The notes beneath the pieces were generated by a model. The model ran no database searches. It worked only from the letters and a program-made list of their open reading frames with translations, and was not told the DNA's origin. DNA of 43,706 nucleotides from contig CACKRG010000008.1 of assembly GCA_902602515.1 (NCBI GenBank), positions 1 to 43,706 of the forward strand, given 5' to 3'. Source of the DNA: an uncultured Alphaproteobacteria bacterium (GTDB lineage Bacteria; Pseudomonadota; Alphaproteobacteria; HIMB59; GCA-002718135). This document shows positions 1 through 6,794 of the stretch, piece by piece (the stretch's first letter is position 1; the number at the start of each line of letters is the position of its first letter). A program made the position numbers and the translations under genes.

Positions 1-962
1 TTATTATTTTTTACCATACCTCCATCAACTTTAATTTCTTTGATTTTTGTTTTTGAGTCTTTTTCCATGCACTCGATTAATTCAAAGGTCTGATATGATA
101 AACTATCTAAAGTTGCTTTTATAATATCCTCCTTGCTTGTTTTTCTTGTTAATCCAAAGAAAGTACCTCTTGCATTTGAATTCCAATATGGAGCTCCTAA
201 TCCAGTTAATGCAGGAACAAAATATATATTCTCATCTTTATTCGCTTTTTCATAGAGTTTATCAGTTTCATTTGAGTCTCTAAAAAAACTTAAATTGTCT
301 CTAAGCCATTGAATTGCAGATCCAGCAACAAATATGCTCCCTTCATAACAAAACATTTTCTTTCCATTAATTTTATAAGCAACAGTAGTAAGCAATCTAT
401 TTTTAGATAATTTAAATTTATTTCCAATATTCATTAACCCATTAACTTTAAGGGTTTTACCTGTTGATACTAAATCAACAATTCTTCTACACATGTTTAG
501 TGATGGTGCCAATTCCATAGAACCACTTAATTTAATTATCTCCGTTTGGATACCCTTAGAAGCAAAAAATTTTTTTGTAATATTTGGATATTTGGTTGCA
601 ACTCTTATGTTGCTCCAGGTTTCTGGATCCTCTTTACTTATTAAAGTTTTTAATGCTGCAACTGAAATTTTGCAATGGCCTATATTAAGATTTAAAGGTG
701 CGTAAACTTCTGAATAATCAAATTCTCTTATAACATCCTCACCAGCAATACCGATATGTGCTGCTCCAAAAGCAACGAATGTACATGCATCAAAAGCTCT
801 AACTTTTATAAACTCTATATTTTTATTTTTTGATTTGAATTTGAGTTTTCTAGTGTTTTTATCAAATAACAATGGGTCAGGAGCAAAAGAGGTTCTCGAT
901 AATATTGATTTACACTCTTTTGTAATTCTCCCCCTAGGCACAGCAATAATTATTTTTCCCAT
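1..962 (-). pseudogene. HisG (N-terminal) fused in frame to glycerol kinase (C-terminal), partial at left edge
   Basis: The frame opens with ATG at 962-960 and has no stop down to base 3, giving at least 320 codons. Residues 1-176 are a short-form ATP phosphoribosyltransferase (HisG): start MGKIIIAVPRGR, then HIGIAGEDV, VATKYPNI and the PRPP-loop region DLVSTGKTLKVNGL. Without a stop or frame change the sequence then becomes glycerol kinase (GlpK) C-terminal half: NRLLTTVAYKING, EGSIFVAGSAIQWLRD, PALTGLGAPYW, FGLTRKT, KVDGGMVKN. The switch lies near 429-437. Neither enzyme is complete: HisG lacks about its last 35-40 residues and GlpK its N-terminal half. The frame starts 45 bp after murA on the same strand, so the hisG part is in a plausible native place. 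It is either a real deletion/rearrangement or an assembly or amplification chimera; I cannot tell which. Listed as pseudogene because neither activity is expected. Confidence 0.85.
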
Positions 963-1007
963 AAAAAAACGCTAATATATGCTCAAGAAGAGAAAAACTA
1001 GAAAAAG

Positions 1008-2264
1008 TTAGAATTTCTCTCTTTTAATTTTGGCACCAAGCTCTCTAAGATATACCTCAATTTTTTCATAACCTCTGTCTAAATGATAAACTCTGTTAAC
1101 AATAGTATCGCCTTCTGCACATAGGGCTGCAAGAACTAAGCTTACACTGGCCCTCAGATCACTAGCCATTACTTGAGCCCCCTTAAAAGTTTGATTACCT
1201 TCTATAAAAGCCTTATCCTTATTAAGAGTAATATTAGCTCCTAATCTATTTAATTCTGGAACATGCATAAAACGATTTTCAAATACTGTTTCTTTTATTT
1301 GTGATGTACCATTAACTATACACATTAATGACATAAGCTGAGCTTGGAGATCAGTTGGAAATCCAGGATATGGAGAGGTTACTACATTATGAGATTTTAA
1401 TTTTTTTGAGGGACTAACTAAAATAGACCTTTTAAAAATTGTTAAATTGGCACCCATCTTTTTTAATACTTGTGTCAATGATTCTAAATGTTCAGTAATT
1501 ACATTTTTAATCTCTAATTTATTATTAAGCATAACAGCTAATATAATAAATGTTCCTGCTACAATTCGATCAGGAATGACTTTATGAGAGGCTTTATTTA
1601 GTTGAGTGACACCTTGAATATGTATTGTATTTGTACCCAGTCCCTCTATTTTTGATCCCATTGAAATTAGACAGTTGCCTAAATCTGATATTTCAGGTTC
1701 TTTTGCTGCATTTTGAATAACAGTTTCACCTTTAGCTAAAACTGACGCCATTAAAATATTTTCTGTTGCACCTACACTTGGAAAAGGAAGTTTAATTTTA
1801 TTGCCTGATAAATTATTGGCTGTTTTTGCAATAACAAAACCATTTTCTATTTCAAATTTTACACCTAATTTTGATAACCCTTTTAAATGAATATCAATTG
1901 GCCTAGTGCCAATTGCACAACCACCAGGTAGAGAAATTTTTGAGTAACCAAATCTTGATAACAAAGGTCCCAAAATTAAAATTGATGCTCTCATTTTTCT
2001 AACAATATCATAATCTGCAGATATGTTTTTTACATTTTTACTATTTATAATTATTGATTTGTTATTTTTATTAATTTTAACTCGATAGCCTCTAAGTAAT
2101 GTAATCATATTATTAATATCATCTACATTTGGCACATTCGATAACACTAAATTTTCATTACTTAGTAAAGAAGATACAATTATTGGTAATGCTGAATTTT
2201 TAGATCCATGAATATTGATGCAGCCTTTAAGATTTTTATTTCCAGTAATAATTAGCTTATCCAT
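1008..2264 (-). CDS. murA: UDP-N-acetylglucosamine 1-carboxyvinyltransferase MurA
   Basis: Cytoplasmic enzyme of the first committed step of peptidoglycan synthesis: transfer of enolpyruvate from PEP to UDP-GlcNAc. At 418 aa it has the usual family length. Substrate-binding Lys22-Asn23 lie in GSKNSALPI, and the catalytic loop carries Cys116 in GGCAIGTRPID, the residue that fosfomycin alkylates. Further family blocks are PSVGATENILMA and GFPTDLQAQLMSL, and the C-terminus has RASVSLVLAALCAEG. The ATG at 2264 overlaps the end of a small basic gene upstream, and hisG follows 45 bp downstream, so the set probably forms one transcript. No odd features. Confidence 0.97.
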   Translation of the reverse strand: MDKLIITGNKNLKGCINIHGSKNSALPIIVSSLLSNENLVLSNVPNVDDINNMITLLRGYRVKINKNNKSIIINSKNVKNISADYDIVRKMRASILILGPLLSRFGYSKISLPGGCAIGTRPIDIHLKGLSKLGVKFEIENGFVIAKTANNLSGNKIKLPFPSVGATENILMASVLAKGETVIQNAAKEPEISDLGNCLISMGSKIEGLGTNTIHIQGVTQLNKASHKVIPDRIVAGTFIILAVMLNNKLEIKNVITEHLESLTQVLKKMGANLTIFKRSILVSPSKKLKSHNVVTSPYPGFPTDLQAQLMSLMCIVNGTSQIKETVFENRFMHVPELNRLGANITLNKDKAFIEGNQTFKGAQVMASDLRASVSLVLAALCAEGDTIVNRVYHLDRGYEKIEVYLRELGAKIKREKF

Positions 2265-2394
2265 TATTTTTTTTTGCTTTTTTTCTTTTTATAATATTTG
2301 ATTTCAATTGATTTTCTAATCTTTTCATTCTTGAATTTCTTAAAATTTCTTTAGTATTATTTTTTTTTAAATTATTATTATTAGTTTTTGTCAC
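2257..2394 (-). CDS. small basic protein upstream of murA (hypothetical, 45 aa)
   Basis: A 45-codon frame opens with GTG at 2394-2392, 21 nt after the DUF2256 gene, and its stop overlaps the first 8 nt of murA, a layout typical of translational coupling. The product is very basic: an Asn/Lys-rich start, then RMKRLENQLKSNIIKRKKAK. This resembles, from memory, short alphaproteobacterial proteins with a C-terminal LRENLKRRKAQ-type motif, but I cannot confirm the family. No Shine-Dalgarno sequence is visible. The AT-rich composition can produce such frames by chance, so the main support is the tight fit between two real genes and the motif. Confidence 0.45.
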   Translation of the reverse strand: MTKTNNNNLKKNNTKEILRNSRMKRLENQLKSNIIKRKKAKKNNG

Positions 2395-2415
2395 AATTTA
2401 GATTGTTTTAAATTA

Positions 2416-2556
2416 TTATACTTTTTTTTTTGAACATTTTTTTGAACAATAAATAACATTCTTCCAATCTCTTTCCCATTTTTTTCTCCAATAAAATGGT
2501 CTTTTGCAGGTAATGCAAATTTTTTTAGGAAGATTTGTTTTTAATTTTTTATTCAA
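2416..2556 (-). CDS. DUF2256 small zinc-ribbon-like protein
   Basis: A 46-aa protein starting with TTG at 2556-2554, whose start overlaps the last 8 nt of the exporter gene (TTGAATAA), so translation is probably coupled. The sequence is diagnostic for the DUF2256 family: KTNLPKKICITCKRPF, then YWRKKWERDW and VIYCSKKCSKKK. Four cysteines (14, 17, 37, 41) form two CxxC/CxxxC pairs likely to bind zinc. The family's function is not known to me. It is too short for usual gene-length cut-offs and uses a rare start codon, so it is easily missed. Confidence 0.88.
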   Translation of the reverse strand: MNKKLKTNLPKKICITCKRPFYWRKKWERDWKNVIYCSKKCSKKKV

Positions 2557-3700
2557 AAAGATAAAAATATGAATATGCAACTATAATAGCCGGTATTGCA
2601 CTATACAAAGTGGCTAAAACTGCTGCTTTTGGTGCAAGTGCTATAGCTGGAAATAGTGCATCTCCATCGTTAGAAATAGCATTTCCTAACTCTGCTGAAA
2701 GAGGTATAAATCCATTCAAATAAAATGTAGCTACTACAACTTGTGGTCCACAACCAGGTAAAAATCCAAACAAAATTGCAACGAGTGGGACTAATGGCAA
2801 CCAAAGATCAAATAGTATTTTTAAATCAACATTAGTAAAATACATAAATATTTCAAAAATTAAAAATCCACTAATTACCCAAGTTGTAACAAAATTAGTT
2901 GTATCTATAACTCTTGACGTATACCCTCTGCTCTTGTCAGTTGAGCACTGAAAATCACTCAATGGGTTTAATGACCACATAAATATTGAAAGTATAGCTC
3001 CTGATGAACCAACTAAAACAAAAATTGATTTGTAAATATCGGATGTAAATTCTATTTGAAAAGCAGTAAATATTCCTAAAATAAAACCAGGTACAAATAG
3101 TAAAATCCAGAAAACATTAAAATTAGAAACAAATGTTTTTTTGACATTTTCAAATTCAACTTTAATTTTAGAAGTAGATTGCATAAATTTTGTTCCATGT
3201 ATTAAATCAATAATGTATCCAGAAATGGAGCCAACTAATATTCCAAGACAAAAAATTAATAAACCAGTTGATGGCTCAATAGCTAAAATTAAAAATGCCG
3301 CATCTCCCATTGTAGCAGTCAAAACAGCTACTAGTGAACCAAAAGATATTCGACCTTGTATATATTGAGTAACTACAATTATTGCACCACCACAACCTGG
3401 TATTGCACCAAGAAATGCTGCTAAAGGAACATGAACCTTTTCAGTTTTAGTTAAAAATAATTTTATATCAAATTTTGTTAAACTGTCTAAGCCTATGAAA
3501 ACAAATAATGTAAAACCTACAAAGACTGAAACTTGTATATACGCATCAATCATTGAATTTCTAATTACATTACCAAATTCACCAGTCTGAAAAGCTAAAG
3601 CTAAAATTAAAAGTCCATAAAAGGATTTTTTTAACAACCTACCTTCATTAGCTAAAATAATCTTTTTTTTATTATTTATTACATTTATTATAGCATTCAT
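2549..3700 (-). CDS. putative manganese/heavy-metal exporter, 10-TM family (ArsP_2-like, PF11449)
   Basis: Integral inner-membrane protein of 383 aa with many hydrophobic segments. It has an internal repeat: FLGAIPGCGGAIIVVTQY (PGCGG at 101-105) followed by MGDAAFLILA, and FGFLPGCGPQVVVATFY (PGCGP at 315-319) followed by NDGDALFPAIALA. Paired PGCG and acidic GDA motifs are typical of the putative 10-TM heavy-metal exporters, some of which are called manganese transporters because they sit next to mntR. That is so here: mntR diverges 77 bp away across a palindromic operator. Export of Mn(II) under MntR control is therefore the best inference; the substrate is not proven by sequence. Confidence 0.8.
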   Translation of the reverse strand: MNAIINVINNKKKIILANEGRLLKKSFYGLLILALAFQTGEFGNVIRNSMIDAYIQVSVFVGFTLFVFIGLDSLTKFDIKLFLTKTEKVHVPLAAFLGAIPGCGGAIIVVTQYIQGRISFGSLVAVLTATMGDAAFLILAIEPSTGLLIFCLGILVGSISGYIIDLIHGTKFMQSTSKIKVEFENVKKTFVSNFNVFWILLFVPGFILGIFTAFQIEFTSDIYKSIFVLVGSSGAILSIFMWSLNPLSDFQCSTDKSRGYTSRVIDTTNFVTTWVISGFLIFEIFMYFTNVDLKILFDLWLPLVPLVAILFGFLPGCGPQVVVATFYLNGFIPLSAELGNAISNDGDALFPAIALAPKAAVLATLYSAIPAIIVAYSYFYLFE

Positions 3701-3709
3701 ATTTATGTA

Positions 3710-3740
3710 TATAGCTAAATAATATAGCTATAGCTATATT
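3710..3740. promoter_or_regulatory. probable MntR operator (perfect 20-bp palindrome plus an extra half-site)
   Basis: Between the divergent exporter gene (start 3700) and mntR (start 3778), bases 3721-3740 form a perfect palindrome, AATATAGCTATAGCTATATT. The core TAGCTA occurs three times: 3712-3717, 3725-3730 and 3731-3736. The position suits a site controlling both genes. That MntR is the binder is inferred from gene adjacency. Confidence 0.75.
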
Positions 3741-3777
3741 TCTATCTTTTTTTTAACATTTATGTTATTTATTTATC

Positions 3778-4173
3778 ATGTCTTTCAAAAAAGTAAGGAA
3801 TGCACATAAAACTGAGAATACAGAGGATTACTTAGAATTAATTGCTGAATTGCTAACTTCAAAAGGTGAGGCAAGAATAGTTGATATTGCAAATGAACTT
3901 GATATAGCTCAAGCGACTGCAAACAAAACAGTACAAAGATTACATAACCAAGGTTATATAAAAAAAGAACCTTACAGATCTATTTTTTTAACTGTTAAGG
4001 GGCAGATGATAGCAAGTAAATCAAAAAAACGACATAATATTGTATATAAATTTCTTTTAAATTTAGGCCTAGATGCAAAAACAGCAGCAGCTGATGCCGA
4101 GGGTATAGAGCACCATGTAAGCGAGAGAACACTAAAAAAAATGGATAAATTTAATTCATCAAATAAAAAATGA
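3778..4173 (+). CDS. mntR: manganese-responsive transcriptional regulator MntR (DtxR family)
   Basis: A 131-aa cytoplasmic DNA-binding protein. The N-terminal winged helix-turn-helix spans about residues 15-75 (EDYLELIAELLTSKGEAR, then VDIANELDIAQATANKTVQ as recognition region). The dimerization and metal-binding part has the hallmark AEGIEHHVSERTL near 105-118, whose Glu and His residues ligate Mn(II) in MntR. It lacks the C-terminal SH3-like domain of DtxR, as expected for MntR. It is divergent from the putative exporter and probably controls it and itself through the palindrome at 3721-3740. In other bacteria MntR can repress importers or activate exporters; here the neighbour is an exporter. 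Confidence 0.92.
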   Translation: MSFKKVRNAHKTENTEDYLELIAELLTSKGEARIVDIANELDIAQATANKTVQRLHNQGYIKKEPYRSIFLTVKGQMIASKSKKRHNIVYKFLLNLGLDAKTAAADAEGIEHHVSERTLKKMDKFNSSNKK

Positions 4174-4193
4174 TTTTTCAAATATTTATATTT

Positions 4194-4232
4194 AAAAAAA
4201 GAAGGGATACGGCGAAGATACCCCTTCTTTTT
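4194..4232 (-). terminator. rho-independent terminator between convergent genes
   Basis: An 11-bp stem (4196-4206 with 4222-4232, AAAAAGAAGGG/CCCTTCTTTTT) has T-runs on both sides. In minus-strand RNA the inner part can extend by G-U pairs (GGGGUAU with GUAUCCC) around a CUUCGCC loop, which the plus strand cannot do. This suggests it mainly ends the minus-strand nitrilase/methyltransferase transcript, though it may also stop mntR. Confidence 0.7.
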
Positions 4233-4300
4233 AAATTGTGGTTTATCGATAGGTATAAACCTAAGTCTCTTTTACCCGATTCTCTTTTTAGGAACAATTT
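4233..4300 (-). other. structured intergenic element (3' UTR or small RNA)
   Basis: Nested inverted repeats: outer stem AAATTGT/ACAATTT (4233-4239 with 4294-4300), a hairpin GGTTTAT/ATAAACC (4240-4246 with 4255-4261), and CCTAA/TTAGG (4260-4264 with 4288-4292), which partly competes with the second hairpin. Two TCTCTTTT copies lie inside. It immediately precedes the terminator at 4194-4232 when read on the minus strand. No known RNA family was recognised. Confidence 0.35.
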
Positions 4301-4322
4301 TAATGAATTACACTGAATAAAA

Positions 4323-4945
4323 TCAACATTTTTGCAACAAAACTATTCTTATTTTTATTTTATTTTTAAAGTTAGTATTTTTTGGAAGATAACTACATGG
4401 TCTAGATATATGACTAATTTTAAAATTATTATATAGGTTTTCTAAAATATTATAGAAATCTTGCTTTTCCCATAAGTCTACTCTGTGTGAAAAAATAAAA
4501 TACCCTTTTTGATTTAAGTAAAAATCAATATTTTCAAAAAGTTTATTAAAATTTTTACAATACGTCATTGCCCCAATCATGGTTATTAAGTCAAACTTTA
4601 TTCTATAATTATATCTGTTTTCAAAATTGTATTTTTTTAAATCTTTATAAATTTTTTTTTTCTCAGCAATGAGTAAACTTTTAGAAGAAATATCAGAACC
4701 GCATATGTAGGATTTTTTATAAATCTTAATCAATTCCTCTCCAGACAATCCTGTACCACAGGCTAAATCAAGAATTTTTTTTGGTTTAAAGTTTATTTTT
4801 TTTTTAACCAATACAAACATTTTTTAGGAGCTTGATAATTCCAATCTTTAAGAGTTTCATCATATTTATTAGACCAATTATCATAAAATTCTCTAGTTTG
4901 TGAAACATTACCAATGCCTTTAACTAAAGAAATTGATTTAACCAT
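4323..4945 (-). pseudogene. SAM-dependent methyltransferase split by a frameshift at an A10 tract
   Basis: Two overlapping frames together make one class I methyltransferase. The first, ATG at 4945, encodes 50 aa including EFYDNWSNKYDETL and LYWLKKK, then stops at 4795-4793. The second carries the SAM-binding motif ILDLACGTGLSGEEL, the DIS motif and a C-terminal half down to 4323. They meet at a run of ten A (minus strand, 4796-4805). Eight or eleven A would join them into WLKKKINFKPKKILDLACG. So the gene is mutated, misread, or relies on polymerase slippage in the homopolymer. The first ATG overlaps the nitrilase stop by 8 nt, indicating coupling. Substrate unknown. Confidence 0.75.
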
Positions 4946-5744
4946 GATTTAATGATGGGATTTTTTTTCTAACATCAAAAATATCTTTTAAATTTATATT
5001 TGTATTTAGTATTACTGAATTTTTAAATCCTTTATTTAATAATTTTCCCCAAGGGTTTACTAAAACTGAATGCCCATATGTTTTTCTTTTAGTGTGATGA
5101 GTTCCACACATATTTGTTGCAATTAAGAATACAGTATTTTCTATTGCTCTTGCTCTTGTTAATATCTCCCAATGTGCTTTACCTGATGGCACGGTAAATG
5201 CTGCTGGTGACAATATAATTTGCGCTCCTCTTTTAGCTAATTCTCTATATAATTTTGGAAAACGCAAATCATAACATATAGTAAGACCAAATTTAATTTT
5301 CTTAATTTTAGTAATAATAATTTTTTGTCCTGGTTTAAACGATGCTGATTCTTTATGTTTTTCTATTTTACTAATATTAACATCAAACATATGTATTTTG
5401 TCATAATATGATTTTATTTTGCCATTTTCATCAATTATAAAAGATCTATTAACAAGTTTTTTTTGATTTTTTTTTTTTAATAATAATGATCCAATATTAA
5501 TATAAATTTTATTCTTTTTTGCAAATTTTTTAGTCATTGTTAAAACAGGACAATCATTTTGAAAATTTGCAAATTTAAACAAATGTTTTTTATCACTTGT
5601 GATAATATTTGAGCATTCTGGTGTACATATAAGATCAGGTTTAAATTTAAGAGCTTTTTTATAAAATTTTTCTAATTGATTACAATTTTCCTGAGGTGTT
5701 GGCTTTGCTTCAAATTGTATTTGTGAGATTTTTAAAGTTTTCAT
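4938..5744 (-). CDS. carbon-nitrogen hydrolase (nitrilase superfamily), Nit1-like amidase
   Basis: A 268-aa cytoplasmic amidase with the complete nitrilase triad: Glu43 (CTPECSN), Lys116 (YYDKIHMFD) and Cys157 (LTICYDLRFPKLYR). The segment KRKTYGHSVLVNPWG matches the Nit1/NitFhit branch, whose known member hydrolyses deaminated glutathione, so repair of that waste product is a reasonable guess; other small amides are possible. The gene is followed by a coupled methyltransferase frame. The start ATG at 5744 gives MKTLKISQIQFEA, a normal N-terminus for the fold. Confidence 0.88.
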   Translation of the reverse strand: MKTLKISQIQFEAKPTPQENCNQLEKFYKKALKFKPDLICTPECSNIITSDKKHLFKFANFQNDCPVLTMTKKFAKKNKIYINIGSLLLKKKNQKKLVNRSFIIDENGKIKSYYDKIHMFDVNISKIEKHKESASFKPGQKIIITKIKKIKFGLTICYDLRFPKLYRELAKRGAQIILSPAAFTVPSGKAHWEILTRARAIENTVFLIATNMCGTHHTKRKTYGHSVLVNPWGKLLNKGFKNSVILNTNINLKDIFDVRKKIPSLNHG

Positions 5745-5843
5745 TGATTAATTTTTTATAATAAGATTTTAATTTTTTTTATATTAAAATATTTATCAGA
5801 TTTTAGTATATAAATCTTTAAACATAAGTATATAGATCGAATT

Positions 5844-6629
5844 GTGAATAATTTACTTGAAATATGGAAATCAGATAAAGCAGTAATTAATGCGTGGCTA
5901 TCAATTCCAAACTCATTTACAGCTGAAGCTTTTGGGAAAATGGGATGGGACTCAATAACTATAGATATGCAGCATGGTCAAAATGATTATCAGTCCAGTA
6001 TTTCAATGCTTCAAGCTCTTTCAAATAGTAACTCAGTACCTATGGTAAGAGTTCCATGGAGTGAGCCTGGGGTTATAATGAAAATGCTTGATTTAGGCGT
6101 AATGGGTATCATTGCTCCTATGATAAACACAAAAGAAGATTGTGAAAATTTTGTATCTCATTGTTATTATCCCCCTATAGGTCAAAGAAGTTTTGGACCT
6201 ATGAGAGCGCAATTAATTTATGGTCAAGATTACTTTAATAATGCAAATCAAAACGTAATGAGCTTTGCAATGATTGAAACTAAACAAGCAGTTGAAAATT
6301 TAGACGATATTATGTCAGTACCTAATTTAACAGGTGTATATATTGGTCCAGCAGATATGAGTTCATCATATGGATTGCCGCCAAAATTTGACGTAAGAGA
6401 GGATCCAGTATTTTCAAATATTAATCTTATTGTTAAAAAAGCTAAAGAGCATGGTAAGATAGCAGGAATTCATAATGGAACCACTGGTTATGCTAAAGAA
6501 ATGATCAGGTTAGGATATAAGTTTGTAACAATTTTATCAGATTTTAGAGTTATGAGTTCTCATTCTCAAGAAATAGTTAATGAAATGAAAAATCAAAGAT
6601 CAGACAAATCTGAATCAAACTCTTATTGA
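5844..6629 (+). CDS. HpcH/HpaI-type class II aldolase
   Basis: A 261-aa pyruvate-dependent aldolase of the HpcH/HpaI (TIM-barrel) family, which cleaves or makes 4-hydroxy-2-oxo acids. Visible active-site residues: His44 (DMQHGQ), Arg69 (MVRVPW), Glu145 (AMIETK) and Asp171 (YIGPADMS), the last two as metal ligands. The start is GTG at 5844; the N-terminus aligns well with family members. Its stop (6629) directly abuts the stop of a convergent small membrane gene (6630). True substrate cannot be read from sequence; family members act on aromatic-degradation products or on sugar-acid derivatives. Confidence 0.9.
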   Translation: MNNLLEIWKSDKAVINAWLSIPNSFTAEAFGKMGWDSITIDMQHGQNDYQSSISMLQALSNSNSVPMVRVPWSEPGVIMKMLDLGVMGIIAPMINTKEDCENFVSHCYYPPIGQRSFGPMRAQLIYGQDYFNNANQNVMSFAMIETKQAVENLDDIMSVPNLTGVYIGPADMSSSYGLPPKFDVREDPVFSNINLIVKKAKEHGKIAGIHNGTTGYAKEMIRLGYKFVTILSDFRVMSSHSQEIVNEMKNQRSDKSESNSY

Positions 6630-6794
6630 TTAATTTTTTTTTTTAAAAAAAGGTACCAGAAATACAATAGAAGCTAAGAAAAAAAATATACTCCCACCCA
6701 TAGCCCAGAAATTTCCAATACTTGAGACAATAAAGCAAAGGGAAGAAATTACAAAAAGTATCCAACCTATAAAATTTAATAAATTATTATTCAT
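6630..6794 (-). CDS. small membrane protein (54 aa) downstream of uup
   Basis: ATG at 6794-6792 overlaps the end of uup by 8 nt (ATGAATAA), the same coupling geometry seen elsewhere in this window. The product has two hydrophobic segments: FIGWILFVISSLCFIVSSIG and GGSIFFFLASIVFLVPFF, joined by NFWAM, and ends KKKN. It stops at 6630, next base to the convergent aldolase stop. Such short two-helix proteins beside uup are familiar in marine alphaproteobacteria, but I know no function. Unlikely to be chance because membrane periodicity and both gene borders fit exactly. Confidence 0.7.
   Translation of the reverse strand: MNNNLLNFIGWILFVISSLCFIVSSIGNFWAMGGSIFFFLASIVFLVPFFKKKN

Noticed and set aside
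493-705. Plus-strand reading frame of 70 codons
   Set aside because: It is antisense to the HisG part of the chimera and shows no family features.
3972-4181. Minus-strand frame opposite mntR
   Set aside because: Shadow of mntR; no ribosome site or conserved motif.
4194-4300. Signal recognition particle RNA or 6S RNA
   Set aside because: The conserved SRP core (GGUCAGG...GGAAGCAGCC) and a 6S-like central bubble are absent.
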